Part shown: in pieces, positions 46,376 through 54,914 of the stretch
How positions within the stretch are numbered: position 1 is the stretch's first letter
Layout of the letters: each line of letters begins with the position of its first letter
DNA from: PRO6 sp035565775
GTDB lineage: Bacteria > Pseudomonadota > Alphaproteobacteria > Rhizobiales > Xanthobacteraceae
Direction of reading: 5' to 3'
Assembly (NCBI GenBank): GCA_035565775.1
Contig: DATMRW010000027.1
Location: forward strand, 1-64,000
Length of the DNA stretch: 64,000 bases
Program-made: the position numbers and the translations under genes
Notes under the pieces: generated by a model
What the model was told of the DNA's origin: nothing
The model's input: only the letters and a program-made list of their open reading frames with translations
The model's database searches: none

Positions 46376-46416
46376 AAATCAGACCTAGAATCTAGAACTA
46401 ATTATTTAAGAAAAGG
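46376..46416. other. AT-rich stretch, candidate DNA-unwinding element
   Basis: 41 bp of about 27 percent GC in a GC-rich chromosome, with TCTAGA and ATTATTTAAGAAAA. It is the lowest-GC segment I noticed in the gap. Confidence 0.4.
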
Positions 46417-46575
46417 TTTCGCGAGCCGATTATCCCTCTATTCACCTTATCGGCTCAGGAGGTTCAGCCCTGTCAGGGGCTTGGCAGAGAGTTAGGGTTT
46501 GGGCGATAGAAGCCCTCGACCTTCGAGTCAGCCGTCCGGGTCAGCCGCCGGCAACGATTGCAGCAGGATTTTTAA

Positions 46576-46998
46576 ATGTACGAATGGGCGAAAGCGATCC
46601 ATGTGATCGCGGTGATTTCGTGGATGGCGGGGATGCTCTACCTGCCGCGCCTGTTCGTCTATCACTGCACGGCTCAGCCCGGCTCGACCCAATCCGAGAC
46701 TTTCAAGGTCATGGAATGGCGGCTGCTGAAATACATCATCAATCCGGCAATGATCGTCACCTGGGTGCTCGGCCTGTATCTGGTCTGGCAGGGGGGCTGG
46801 ATCTGGTCGGGCTGGCTTCAGGCCAAGCTTGTGCTGGTCATCGCACTGTCCGCCGTTCACGGGCTCTTCGTCCGCTACGTGCGCGAGTTCGGCACCGACC
46901 AGAACCACCGCAGTCAGAAATTCTATAAGATTATCAACGAGGTACCGACTGTCTTGATGATCGGCATCGTGATCTTGGTGATCGTCAAGCCGTTTTGA
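46576..46998 (+). CDS. hemJ: Protoporphyrinogen IX oxidase HemJ (CopD-like membrane protein)
   Basis: Oxidises protoporphyrinogen IX to protoporphyrin IX, the penultimate haem step, at the inner membrane. 140 aa with four spans. The conserved His is in AIHVIAVISWMAGMLYLPRLFVYH and the conserved Lys in LQAKLVLVI, as in HemJ. AGGA lies 8 nt before the ATG. In many alphaproteobacteria hemE sits next to it; here hemE is absent from the interval. Confidence 0.92.
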   Translation: MYEWAKAIHVIAVISWMAGMLYLPRLFVYHCTAQPGSTQSETFKVMEWRLLKYIINPAMIVTWVLGLYLVWQGGWIWSGWLQAKLVLVIALSAVHGLFVRYVREFGTDQNHRSQKFYKIINEVPTVLMIGIVILVIVKPF

Positions 46999-47334
46999 GG
47001 CGAGCTGACGGCAAAGCCGGGCAGCGGGTGAGCGTAAAAAAATACCGCTGGATATTTGAAAATCTCGCTGCCATTTGCTATTTTGCTTAAGCAACGATCC
47101 GATCTTGCGAAATATTTGGCGGTTTTCTATACTGCGCGCCTATCCCACCTCATGCAGGCGGATGCCGTTGAGCTGGTTTCGATTTTGAAACAGCCACCGC
47201 ATCAGGCTCCTAAGGCGCGTCTCAGCACCTTCCCATGCTCCTAACCTGCTGATCTCCAGACCCTTTGTCGTCGCTCGTAAGTCGATAGACGCGTTCAAAA
47301 CACCTCTAAAACATACCCGCTACAGGAAATCCCA
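46999..47334 (+). other. Long untranslated leader and promoter region of rho
   Basis: 336 bp between hemJ and rho without a gene. It holds a strong promoter candidate at 47105-47133, leaving a leader of about 195 nt before rho. The leader has C-rich stretches and the short CU-rich runs one expects for Rho binding, which fits the known Rho autoregulation, but this is inference. Confidence 0.5.
47105..47133 (+). promoter_or_regulatory. Sigma-70 promoter of rho
   Basis: TTGCGA (47105-47110), exactly 17 nt, TATACT (47128-47133). This is the best housekeeping promoter match seen in the window. Confidence 0.65.
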
Positions 47335-48600
47335 ATGGGGGAAATGAAACTTCAAGACCTCAAGGCCAAGTCGGCGGCCGAGCTCGTCTCGTTTGCCGAG
47401 GAGCAGGGGGTCGAAAACGCCAGCACGATGCGCAAGCAGGAGCTGATGTTCGCCATTCTCAAGCTGATGGCGGCGAACGAGACGGATATTATCGGCGAAG
47501 GTGTCGTTGAGGTTCTGGCCGACGGCTTTGGATTTTTGCGCTCGCCCGACGCGAACTACCTGCCCGGGCCGGATGATATTTACGTTTCGCCGTCGCAGAT
47601 CCGCCGTTTCGGCCTGCGGACCGGCGACACCATCGAGGGCCAGATCCGCAGCCCGAAAGAAGGTGAGCGATATTTTGCCCTCCTCAAGGTCAATACCCTC
47701 AATTTCGAGGATCCGGAGAAGGCCCGGCACAAGGTCAATTTCGACAACCTGACGCCGCTGTTCCCGGATGAGCGGTTCAAGCTGGAACTGAACGATCCGA
47801 CCCGCAAGGATCTGTCGGCGCGGGTCATCGACATCGTGGCGCCGATCGGCAAGGGCCAGCGCGCCCTGATCGTGGCGCCGCCGCGCACGGGTAAGACCGT
47901 GCTGATGCAGAACATCGCCCATTCGATCACGGCCAATCACCCGGAATGCTATCTGATCGTGCTGCTGATCGATGAGCGGCCGGAAGAAGTGACCGACATG
48001 CAGCGTTCGGTGAAGGGCGAGGTCGTGTCCTCGACCTTCGACGAGCCGGCGGTGCGGCACGTCCAGGTCGCCGAGATGGTCATCGAGAAGGCCAAGCGCC
48101 TGGTCGAGCATGGCCGCGACGTCGTGATCCTGCTCGACTCGATCACCCGCCTCGGCCGGGCTTACAACACCGTGGTGCCGTCATCCGGCAAGGTGCTGAC
48201 CGGCGGTGTCGACGCCAACGCGCTGCAGCGGCCCAAGCGCTTCTTCGGCGCCGCCCGCAATATCGAGGAGGGCGGCTCGCTCACCATCATCGCCACGGCG
48301 CTGGTCGATACCGGCAGCCGCATGGACGAAGTGATCTTCGAAGAGTTCAAGGGCACGGGTAACTCCGAGCTCATCCTTGACCGCAAGGTGGCCGACAAGC
48401 GCACCTTCCCGGCGATCGACATCGCGCGCTCCGGCACGCGCAAGGAAGAGCTCATCACCGATCCGCAGCTTCTCAAGAAGATGTACGTGCTGCGCCGCAT
48501 CCTCAATCCGATGGGCAGCATGGATGCGATCGAGTTCCTGCTCGACAAGCTCCGCAATACCAAGAACAACGCCGAGTTCTTCGAGTCGATGAACACCTGA
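47335..48600 (+). CDS. rho: Transcription termination factor Rho
   Basis: Hexameric RNA helicase/translocase that ends transcription. 421 aa. N-terminal Rho_N; cold-shock-like RNA-binding domain with RNP1 DGFGFLR at 63-69; Walker A VAPPRTGKTVLM at about 180-191; Q-loop/R-loop regions GGVDANALQRPKRFFGAARNIEEGGS. The ATG at 47335 has CAGGAAA upstream; an ATG at 47344 is possible. Terminator downstream. Confidence 0.98.
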   Translation: MGEMKLQDLKAKSAAELVSFAEEQGVENASTMRKQELMFAILKLMAANETDIIGEGVVEVLADGFGFLRSPDANYLPGPDDIYVSPSQIRRFGLRTGDTIEGQIRSPKEGERYFALLKVNTLNFEDPEKARHKVNFDNLTPLFPDERFKLELNDPTRKDLSARVIDIVAPIGKGQRALIVAPPRTGKTVLMQNIAHSITANHPECYLIVLLIDERPEEVTDMQRSVKGEVVSSTFDEPAVRHVQVAEMVIEKAKRLVEHGRDVVILLDSITRLGRAYNTVVPSSGKVLTGGVDANALQRPKRFFGAARNIEEGGSLTIIATALVDTGSRMDEVIFEEFKGTGNSELILDRKVADKRTFPAIDIARSGTRKEELITDPQLLKKMYVLRRILNPMGSMDAIEFLLDKLRNTKNNAEFFESMNT

Positions 48601-48623
48601 CCGGCGGATATTTTTCGGTTCGG

Positions 48624-48660
48624 AAACGGGCGCGGCCATCGGCTGCGCCCGTTTTTATTT
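48624..48660 (+). terminator. Intrinsic terminator after rho
   Basis: 10-bp stem AAACGGGCGC / GCGCCCGTTT with an inner GGCC..GGCT loop, then TTTTTATTTTTAT on the plus strand. Weak on the minus strand. Confidence 0.88.
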
Positions 48661-48671
48661 TTATAGATCAA

Positions 48672-50702
48672 TCAGTTGGGTTGATTCGTCAGGGCGACGA
48701 GGGCGGCCGGCTCGGCGAGCGGCAGCGAACAGCTCTGGCCGCGGCAGACGAAAGCGGCCGCTCCGGTCGCAGCCGAGAGCCGTTCCCGCACCGGATGATG
48801 TTCTGGAAGCGTGGCCGGGTCCGGCACGTGCAGCACGATCCGGGACGCGTGGGGCAGGCGGCGCGCGGCGGCAAGCAGCGCATCCGCTTGCGTGCCTTCG
48901 CCGGTGACGACGATCTCCGCTCCCCTCAGTTTCAGATCGAGCGCGTTCAGCAGCGACAGGTGGCCAAACACGTTCTCCTGGGCTTTTGGCAACAGCGCCT
49001 CGAACAGGCTGTCGGATTTCAGTCGCCAGACATCATCGCCGGTGAGAACGGCGAGGCGGACGAGATTTTGCGCGATCATTCCGTTGTGGTTGGGGATTGC
49101 GTCATCGACGGTCGCGTGCGGCCGGATAATCAAGCCCTCGGCATCGTCGGCGGTCAGAAAATAGCCGCCGTGCTCGGCGTCGGCGTAGTGGCGGTCGAGG
49201 GCGTGCTGCCAGTGCACCGCCTGTTCGAGATAACTGTTTTCGCCGGTGATCTCGGACAGCGCGAGCGCGGCGCGGATCATCGCCGCATAGTCGGAGGCAA
49301 GGCCCGGGAAGAGCAGGCGGTCTTCCCGCCAGGAATGGCCGAGCCGGTCGCCGCGGGTCATGTTGTGCTGGACGAAGGAAAATGCCTTGCGGGCCAGCGC
49401 GAGAAAGTCGGGGCGCTCGAACACGATTGCCGCCTGTGAGAGAGCGGCGATCATCAGGCCGTTCCAGTCGGCCAGAACCTTATCGTCGAGGCCGGGCCGA
49501 ACGCGCTTGCTGCGGTGGTCGTGCAGCAATTTTCGCATGGCGGCGAGACGAGTTTCGTCCGCTGCGGTCGAGGGCAATGCCTTGAGCCGGTTAAGAATAT
49601 TTTGGCCCTCGAAATTGCCCTCAGGCGTCACGTCGTAAAATGCTGCAAAAAACGCAGCATTTTCTGCACCCAGCACGGTCTCGATCTCACTGAGCGACCA
49701 GACATAGAACTTGCCTTCCTCGCCCTCGGAATCGGCATCGAGCGAGGAGGAAAAACCACCGCCGGCCTGGGTCATTTCCCGCGTGAGCCACTCGACCGTT
49801 TCCAGCGCGCGCTGGCGATAGAGCGGGTGGAGCATCCGCGCCGCTTCCAGCGCCAAGAGGTCGAGAAGCTGGGCGTTGTCGTACAGCATCTTTTCGAAAT
49901 GCGGCACCAGCCATCTTTCGTCGACGGAGTAGCGCGAGTAGCCCCCGCCGAGGTGATCGTAGATCCCGCCCTGGCTGATCTGCGTCAAAGCGAGATTGGT
50001 CGTGACGAAAAACCGGGCGTCGTGAGTCCGCGCCCCTGCACGCCAGAGAAATTCGAGCATGGCGCATTGCGGGAATTTTGGCGCGCCGCGCAGGCCGCCA
50101 TTGGTCGGATCGGTCGCGCCGGCGATCGAGACCGCAGCCTTGTTGAGTTCGGCGATGCCGATATCGCCAGGATGCTGGGGCGCGCTTCGGCTCTGCAAGC
50201 GATGGATCAGCGCCTCGCGGTTTTGCGCGACTTTTTCCGGCGCTTCATGAAAGACGTTTGCGACCTGGGTCAAAACATCGACGAAGCTCGGCCGGCCGTA
50301 TTGCGCCTGCTTTGGAAAGTAGGTCCCGCCCCAGAACGGCGATCCGTCCGGCGTCAAAAACATCGTCAGCGGCCAGCCGCCCTGCTCGCCGAGATGATGC
50401 AGCGCGTTCATATAGATCTGGTCGATATCCGGCCGCTCCTCGCGGTCGACTTTGATGTTGACGAACAGCTCGTTCATCACCGCCGCGGTCGCTTCATCCT
50501 CGAAGCTCTCATGGGCCATGACATGGCACCAGTGGCAGGCGGCATAGCCGATCGACAGCAAAATCGGCCGGTTGCTGCGCTCGGCCTCCGCCAGCGCATC
50601 CGGTCCCCACGGCCACCAGTCGACCGGATTGTGGCGGTGCTGCTGGAGATAGGGGCTAGTTTCCGTCGCGAGACGATTGGTGTGCTCTGCAGCTTCCGTC
50701 AT
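48672..50702 (-). CDS. DUF255 thioredoxin-like protein (YyaL/SPATA20 family)
   Basis: 676 aa from the ATG at 50702 (AAAGG 7 nt upstream). Thioredoxin-like N-terminal domain (about 1-170) starts NRLATETSPYLQQHRHNPVDW and has the CHWC motif in YAACHWCHVMAHESF. A long (alpha/alpha)-barrel C-terminal part resembles N-acylglucosamine epimerase folds (AKFPQCAMLEF, GGYSRYSVDERWLVPHFEKMLYDNAQLL, DWNGLMIAAL). Function unknown. The same frame stays open to 51842, but that part is antisense to mnmE and gives no family match. Divergent from mnmE. Confidence 0.92.
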   Translation of the reverse strand: MTEAAEHTNRLATETSPYLQQHRHNPVDWWPWGPDALAEAERSNRPILLSIGYAACHWCHVMAHESFEDEATAAVMNELFVNIKVDREERPDIDQIYMNALHHLGEQGGWPLTMFLTPDGSPFWGGTYFPKQAQYGRPSFVDVLTQVANVFHEAPEKVAQNREALIHRLQSRSAPQHPGDIGIAELNKAAVSIAGATDPTNGGLRGAPKFPQCAMLEFLWRAGARTHDARFFVTTNLALTQISQGGIYDHLGGGYSRYSVDERWLVPHFEKMLYDNAQLLDLLALEAARMLHPLYRQRALETVEWLTREMTQAGGGFSSSLDADSEGEEGKFYVWSLSEIETVLGAENAAFFAAFYDVTPEGNFEGQNILNRLKALPSTAADETRLAAMRKLLHDHRSKRVRPGLDDKVLADWNGLMIAALSQAAIVFERPDFLALARKAFSFVQHNMTRGDRLGHSWREDRLLFPGLASDYAAMIRAALALSEITGENSYLEQAVHWQHALDRHYADAEHGGYFLTADDAEGLIIRPHATVDDAIPNHNGMIAQNLVRLAVLTGDDVWRLKSDSLFEALLPKAQENVFGHLSLLNALDLKLRGAEIVVTGEGTQADALLAAARRLPHASRIVLHVPDPATLPEHHPVRERLSAATGAAAFVCRGQSCSLPLAEPAALVALTNQPN

Positions 50703-50816
50703 GTCTGAACCTTTGGATGTGCAATGCGGCGCTAACCCGCCTGGCCTATGACCTTCAATTGAAGGTGTGATGCGACCCGATTGCGGTTGCAGCCCATCGA
50801 TGACAAAGACTAGGCC

Positions 50817-52142
50817 ATGCACCCGCACAATCAAACGATCTTTGCCCTCTCCTCCGGTCCGCTGCCCTGCGCGATCGCGCTCATTCGCATTTCCGGGCCG
50901 CAGGCCGGGACGGTGCTGCGCCAGTTTTACGGCAAACTGCCCGAGCCGCGGCAGGCCCATGTCGGCACGCTCAAGGATGCGGAAGGCCGGCCGATCGACG
51001 AAACCGTGGCGCTGTGGTTTCCCGGCCCGCGCAGTTCGACCGGGGAGGACGTCGCCGAACTGCACGTTCATGGCGGCAAGGCGGTGGTCGCCGCGGTTTT
51101 TGCCGCGCTTGGGGCGATCGACGGGCTGCGACCGGCGGAACCCGGCGAATTCACCCGCCGCGCCTTTGAGAACGGCAAGCTCGATCTTACCGAGGCCGAG
51201 GGCCTCGACGACCTGATCCATGCCGACACCGACCGGCAGCGGCGGCAGGCGCTGCGCCAGCTTCAGGGGCTGCTCGGCCACAAGGCTGAGGACTGGCGGC
51301 GCGATATCATCGAGGCGTCGGCGATGATCGAGGCCGGGATCGACTTTTCCGACGAAGGGGATGTGCCGGACGATGTGTTTTTGCCTGCCCTTTCCCAGGT
51401 TAAGGCGCTCCGGGACGAGATTGCGCAGGCGCTGGCCTCGTCCGGCCGTAGTGAACGGCTGCGCGACGGGCTGGTGGTGGCCATCGCCGGGCCGCCGAAT
51501 GCGGGAAAATCGACCCTGTTGAACCGGCTGGCCCGCCGCGAGGCGGCAATCGTGTCGCCCTATGCCGGAACCACACGCGACGTGATCGAAATTCAGCTCG
51601 ATCTCGACGGCTTTCCGGTGACCCTGCTCGACACCGCAGGCATCCGCGAGACCCACGATCCGGTGGAGCAAGAGGGTGTCCGCCGGGCGCAAAACCGGGC
51701 GGCGGAAGCCGATCTGGTGCTGTGGGTGACGGAGCCGGGGGCGGAACAGCCGCCGGCGTTCCCGGATCGCGACCGCGAGACAATCTGGGCTGTCATGAAC
51801 AAGATCGATCTCGCCGACGAGGGCGGAACCAGGCCGGGACAAATGTTCAGCATCTCGGCGGCCAAGGGCGACGGCGTTGAGGATTTGTTAACCGCGATCG
51901 TTAACTTCTCGGAAACCTATTTTGGCGGAGAAGGGGCATTGATCACGCGGGCGCGGCACCGCGCCTTGATCGGGGAGGCCGAGGCGGCGCTGGGCCAGGC
52001 CTTGAGCGCACCGTTGGAAATGCCGGAACTGATTGCGGAGAACCTGCGGGTGGCAGCGCACGCGTTGGGGCGGCTGACGGCCCGGATCGATGTCGAGGAT
52101 GTGCTGGACGTGATCTTCAGCGAGTTCTGCATCGGAAAGTAG
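50817..52142 (+). CDS. mnmE: tRNA uridine-5-carboxymethylaminomethyl(34) synthesis GTPase MnmE
   Basis: With MnmG it adds the carboxymethylaminomethyl group to wobble U34. 441 aa. N-terminal tetrahydrofolate-binding domain (TIFALSSGPLPCAIALIRISG), helical domain, inserted G domain with G1 GPPNAGKST at 225-233, G2/G3 region GTTRDVIE and DTAG, NKID, and the C-terminal FCIGK with the conserved cysteine. The stop is 1 nt before the first parS site. Confidence 0.98.
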   Translation: MHPHNQTIFALSSGPLPCAIALIRISGPQAGTVLRQFYGKLPEPRQAHVGTLKDAEGRPIDETVALWFPGPRSSTGEDVAELHVHGGKAVVAAVFAALGAIDGLRPAEPGEFTRRAFENGKLDLTEAEGLDDLIHADTDRQRRQALRQLQGLLGHKAEDWRRDIIEASAMIEAGIDFSDEGDVPDDVFLPALSQVKALRDEIAQALASSGRSERLRDGLVVAIAGPPNAGKSTLLNRLARREAAIVSPYAGTTRDVIEIQLDLDGFPVTLLDTAGIRETHDPVEQEGVRRAQNRAAEADLVLWVTEPGAEQPPAFPDRDRETIWAVMNKIDLADEGGTRPGQMFSISAAKGDGVEDLLTAIVNFSETYFGGEGALITRARHRALIGEAEAALGQALSAPLEMPELIAENLRVAAHALGRLTARIDVEDVLDVIFSEFCIGK

Positions 52143-52143
52143 C

Positions 52144-52159
52144 TGTTTCACGTGAAACA
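52144..52159. other. parS: parS site 1 (ParB-binding palindrome)
   Basis: Perfect 16-bp palindrome TGTTTCACGTGAAACA, the standard chromosomal parS sequence, 1 nt after the mnmE stop. Confidence 0.95.
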
Positions 52160-52178
52160 GGGATTTTGCGACTCGGAG

Positions 52179-52194
52179 TGTTTCACGTGAAACA
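52179..52194. other. parS: parS site 2
   Basis: Second perfect TGTTTCACGTGAAACA; centre 35 bp from site 1. Confidence 0.95.
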
Positions 52195-52215
52195 GAATGG
52201 GCGGTTTGTTTTCGG

Positions 52216-52231
52216 TGTTTCACGTGAAACA
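52216..52231. other. parS: parS site 3
   Basis: Third perfect TGTTTCACGTGAAACA; centre 37 bp from site 2. Confidence 0.95.
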
Positions 52232-52240
52232 ACCCGGTCC

Positions 52241-52256
52241 GGTTTCACGTGAAACA
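52241..52256. other. parS: parS site 4 (one base changed)
   Basis: GGTTTCACGTGAAACA; only the first base differs from the other three and the inner 14-bp palindrome is intact. Centre 25 bp from site 3. Confidence 0.9.
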
Positions 52257-52302
52257 GAACTGATTTTGTTGTGCGGCGCGATTACTCCGGTGTAAATGGA
52301 TC

Positions 52303-54177
52303 ATGATCCAGAAATTTGATGTCATCGTCATTGGCGGCGGGCATGCCGGCTGTGAAGCAGCCGCGTCCGCTGCGCGCGTCGGCGCCAATACTGCGCTCAT
52401 CACTCACAAATTCGCGACCGTCGGCGCGATGTCCTGCAACCCGGCGATCGGCGGCCTCGGCAAGGGCCATCTGGTCCGCGAGATCGATGCGCTCGATGGT
52501 TTGATGGGGCGGGTGATCGACCAGTCGGGCATCCAGTTTCGGGTGCTGAACCGGCGCAAGGGGCCGGCGGTACGCGGGCCGCGGGCGCAGGCGGACCGAA
52601 AGCTCTATGCCGCCGCCATGCAGGCAGCGATTGCGGCAATTCCCAACCTCGCGGTGATCGAGGGCGAGGTCGACGACCTGATGATCGATGAAGGGCGCGT
52701 TTCTGGCGTTCGCCTTGCCGATGGCCGCGAATGGGCGACCGGCGCCGTCGTGGTGACGACCGGCACATTTTTGCGCGGCCTCATTCATCTTGGTGAACGG
52801 ACCTGGCCGGCCGGCCGGGTCGATGAAGCGCCGGCGATGGGTCTGTCGCTGGCCTTCGAGCGGGCAGGGTTCGCGCTCGGCCGCCTGAAGACGGGAACGC
52901 CGCCGCGCCTTGACGGGCGGACGATCGATTGGGCCGCGATGGAAATGCAACCGGGAGACGACCCGGCCGAGCCGTTTTCCATGCTGACCGATCGCATCAC
53001 CGTGCCGCAGATCGAATGCGGGATTACCCGGACGACGGAAGCGACCCATGCGGTGATCCGCGCCAATGTCCATCGCTCGCCGATGTATTCGGGGCAGATC
53101 CAGAGCCGCGGCCCGCGCTACTGCCCGTCGCTGGAAGACAAGATCGTCAAATTCGCCGATCGCGACAGCCATCATATCTTTCTCGAGCCGGAAGGCCTCG
53201 ACGATCACACCGTCTATCCCAACGGCATTTCGACCTCGATGCCGGAAGACGTGCAGGCGGCGATCGTCGCCTCGATTCCAGGGCTCGAGAACGCAAAGAT
53301 TTTGCGGCCGGGCTACGCGATCGAATACGACCACGTCGATCCGCGCGAGCTGCATCCGACGCTGGAGACTCGTCGGGTCGAGGGGCTGTTCCTCGCCGGC
53401 CAGATCAATGGCACGACCGGATATGAGGAGGCGGGCGCGCAGGGTCTGGTCGCCGGGGTCAATGCCGGGTTAAAGGCGGGCGGGGGCGGGCAAATCACTT
53501 TCGATCGCGCCGACGGCTATATCGGGGTGATGATCGACGACCTCGTGACGCGCGGGGTTGCCGAGCCGTACCGGATGTTCACCTCGCGCGCCGAATACCG
53601 CCTGATGCTGCGGGCGGACAATGCCGACCAGCGGCTGACCGACCGGGGCATCGCCATCGGTTGCGTCGGTGCGGAGCGGGCGGCGCGGCATCGCGAAAAG
53701 ATGGCGACACTGGATCGCTTTAAGGATCTGTTAACTACGTTGACGATAACCCCGACAGCGGCGGCGCGGTGTGGCTTGTCGCTCAATCAGGACGGCAACC
53801 GCCGCAGCGCCTTCGAGCTTCTGGCCTATCCCGATATCGGCTGGGCCGAGGTGCAGGCGATGTGGCCGGAGCTTGCCGACGTGCCGGAAAAGGTTTCGGA
53901 GCATCTGGAGATCGATGCCAAGTATGACGTCTATCTCAAGCGGCAGAAGGCGGATGTCGAGGCGTTCCGCCGGGACGAGGCGCTGGTGATCGAGGATCTG
54001 GATTTTTCGGTCATTCCGGGGCTCTCCAACGAGGCGCGGAACCGGCTGGAAACCCACCGGCCGCGCACGCTCGGCCACGCCAGCCGGCTCGATGGCATCA
54101 CGCCAGCCGCGCTCGGCATTCTGGCCGCCTATCTGCGCCGGGAGGCGCGGCGCAAAACCCCAGCCGCTGCCGGCTGA
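52303..54177 (+). CDS. mnmG: tRNA uridine-5-carboxymethylaminomethyl(34) synthesis enzyme MnmG (GidA)
   Basis: FAD-dependent partner of MnmE. 624 aa. FAD motif VIVIGGGHAGCEAA at 7-20; SCNPAIGGLGKGH; catalytic cysteine regions; TSRAEYRLMLRADNADQRLT; C-terminal helical domain that binds MnmE and tRNA. The start codon lies inside the 14-bp palindrome TGGATCATGATCCA (52297-52310), and the ribosome site is weak. The 160-bp gap before it is filled by the parS cluster. Confidence 0.98.
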   Translation: MIQKFDVIVIGGGHAGCEAAASAARVGANTALITHKFATVGAMSCNPAIGGLGKGHLVREIDALDGLMGRVIDQSGIQFRVLNRRKGPAVRGPRAQADRKLYAAAMQAAIAAIPNLAVIEGEVDDLMIDEGRVSGVRLADGREWATGAVVVTTGTFLRGLIHLGERTWPAGRVDEAPAMGLSLAFERAGFALGRLKTGTPPRLDGRTIDWAAMEMQPGDDPAEPFSMLTDRITVPQIECGITRTTEATHAVIRANVHRSPMYSGQIQSRGPRYCPSLEDKIVKFADRDSHHIFLEPEGLDDHTVYPNGISTSMPEDVQAAIVASIPGLENAKILRPGYAIEYDHVDPRELHPTLETRRVEGLFLAGQINGTTGYEEAGAQGLVAGVNAGLKAGGGGQITFDRADGYIGVMIDDLVTRGVAEPYRMFTSRAEYRLMLRADNADQRLTDRGIAIGCVGAERAARHREKMATLDRFKDLLTTLTITPTAAARCGLSLNQDGNRRSAFELLAYPDIGWAEVQAMWPELADVPEKVSEHLEIDAKYDVYLKRQKADVEAFRRDEALVIEDLDFSVIPGLSNEARNRLETHRPRTLGHASRLDGITPAALGILAAYLRREARRKTPAAAG

Positions 54178-54209
54178 TCGAATAAAGCCATTGGCGGTCA
54201 GGAGCCCCG

Positions 54210-54914
54210 GTGTCCAAGTCTGCATCCCTAGCCATCCAGCATGGCGACAGCCTCGCCCGCGACAAAGCGCGGGCGCTTGCGCGCGTCCCGGTGTCGTCGG
54301 AAACGGAAACGCGGCTCGACCGCTATGTCGCGCTGCTGCTGGAATGGCAGGCCAAAACCAACCTCGTCGCGCCATCCACCCTGCCGGAGATCTGGACCCG
54401 GCATGTTGCTGATTCCCTTCAGCTTCTGGCGATCGCGCCGGAGGCGAGGCGGTGGGCTGACTTCGGCAGCGGCGGCGGATTTCCCGGCGTGGTGCTGGGC
54501 TGTGCGCTGGCCGAGCGCGACGGTGGAATGGTTCATCTCGTCGAGCGCAACAACAAGAAGGCGGCGTTCTTGCGCGAAGCCGTGCGGGTCACCGGCGCGA
54601 AAGCGATGGTGCATGCCGTGGATATTGGGGAATATGTGGACAAGACTGATTCCGGTATCGAATGTGTCACCGCGCGCGCCGTTGCGCCGTTGCATATTCT
54701 GTTCGGCTTCGCCGAGCCGCTGATCCGGCGCGGCGCGATCGGTCTGTTTATGAAGGGTCAAGATGTGGCGTCGGAAATTTCCAATGCTACTAAATATTGG
54801 GGTTTCTCGCCAAAGCTTCATCCGAGTTCATCGGGGGGCGGCGGTGCAATTGTCGAAGTCAGGTCGATCGCTGCGCGCGGCTCGTCCGCACAAATCGGGG
54901 TAACAGGCGGATGA
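54210..54914 (+). CDS. rsmG: 16S rRNA (guanine 527-N7)-methyltransferase RsmG (GidB)
   Basis: Methylates G527 of 16S rRNA; loss gives low-level streptomycin resistance in other bacteria. 234 aa from a GTG at 54210, fixed by AGGAG 5 nt upstream. SAM-binding motif WADFGSGGGFPGVVLG at 82-97, plus LVERNNKKAAFLREA and TARAVAPL. The N-terminal ELWQAKTNLVA-type segment appears as EWQAKTNLVAPSTL. Its stop overlaps the parA start (ATGA). Confidence 0.97.
   Translation: MSKSASLAIQHGDSLARDKARALARVPVSSETETRLDRYVALLLEWQAKTNLVAPSTLPEIWTRHVADSLQLLAIAPEARRWADFGSGGGFPGVVLGCALAERDGGMVHLVERNNKKAAFLREAVRVTGAKAMVHAVDIGEYVDKTDSGIECVTARAVAPLHILFGFAEPLIRRGAIGLFMKGQDVASEISNATKYWGFSPKLHPSSSGGGGAIVEVRSIAARGSSAQIGVTGG

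Larger units (their letters stand above)
46059..46575. other. oriC: Probable chromosomal replication origin region (oriC)
   Basis: 517-bp gene-free gap between divergent ppsR and hemJ. The neighbours (ppsR-maf-coaE-dnaQ-secB on one side, hemJ-rho-mnmE-mnmG-rsmG-parAB on the other) match the Caulobacter-type origin neighbourhood. It contains one near-consensus DnaA box, TGATTCACA on the minus strand (46074-46082), several weaker ones (46143-46151, 46315-46323, 46438-46446), an AT-rich stretch at about 46376-46416 (near 27 percent GC) suited to unwinding, and four GANTC sites (46077, 46254, 46388, 46525). Assignment rests mainly on synteny; no perfect DnaA box array was found. Confidence 0.65.

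Noticed and set aside
46430..46438. TTATCCCTC as a DnaA box
   Set aside because: It shares only the first six bases with TTATCCACA and is not counted as a box.
50703..51842. 380-codon N-terminal extension of the DUF255 protein
   Set aside because: It is antisense to mnmE. The family N-terminus and a ribosome site sit at 50702.
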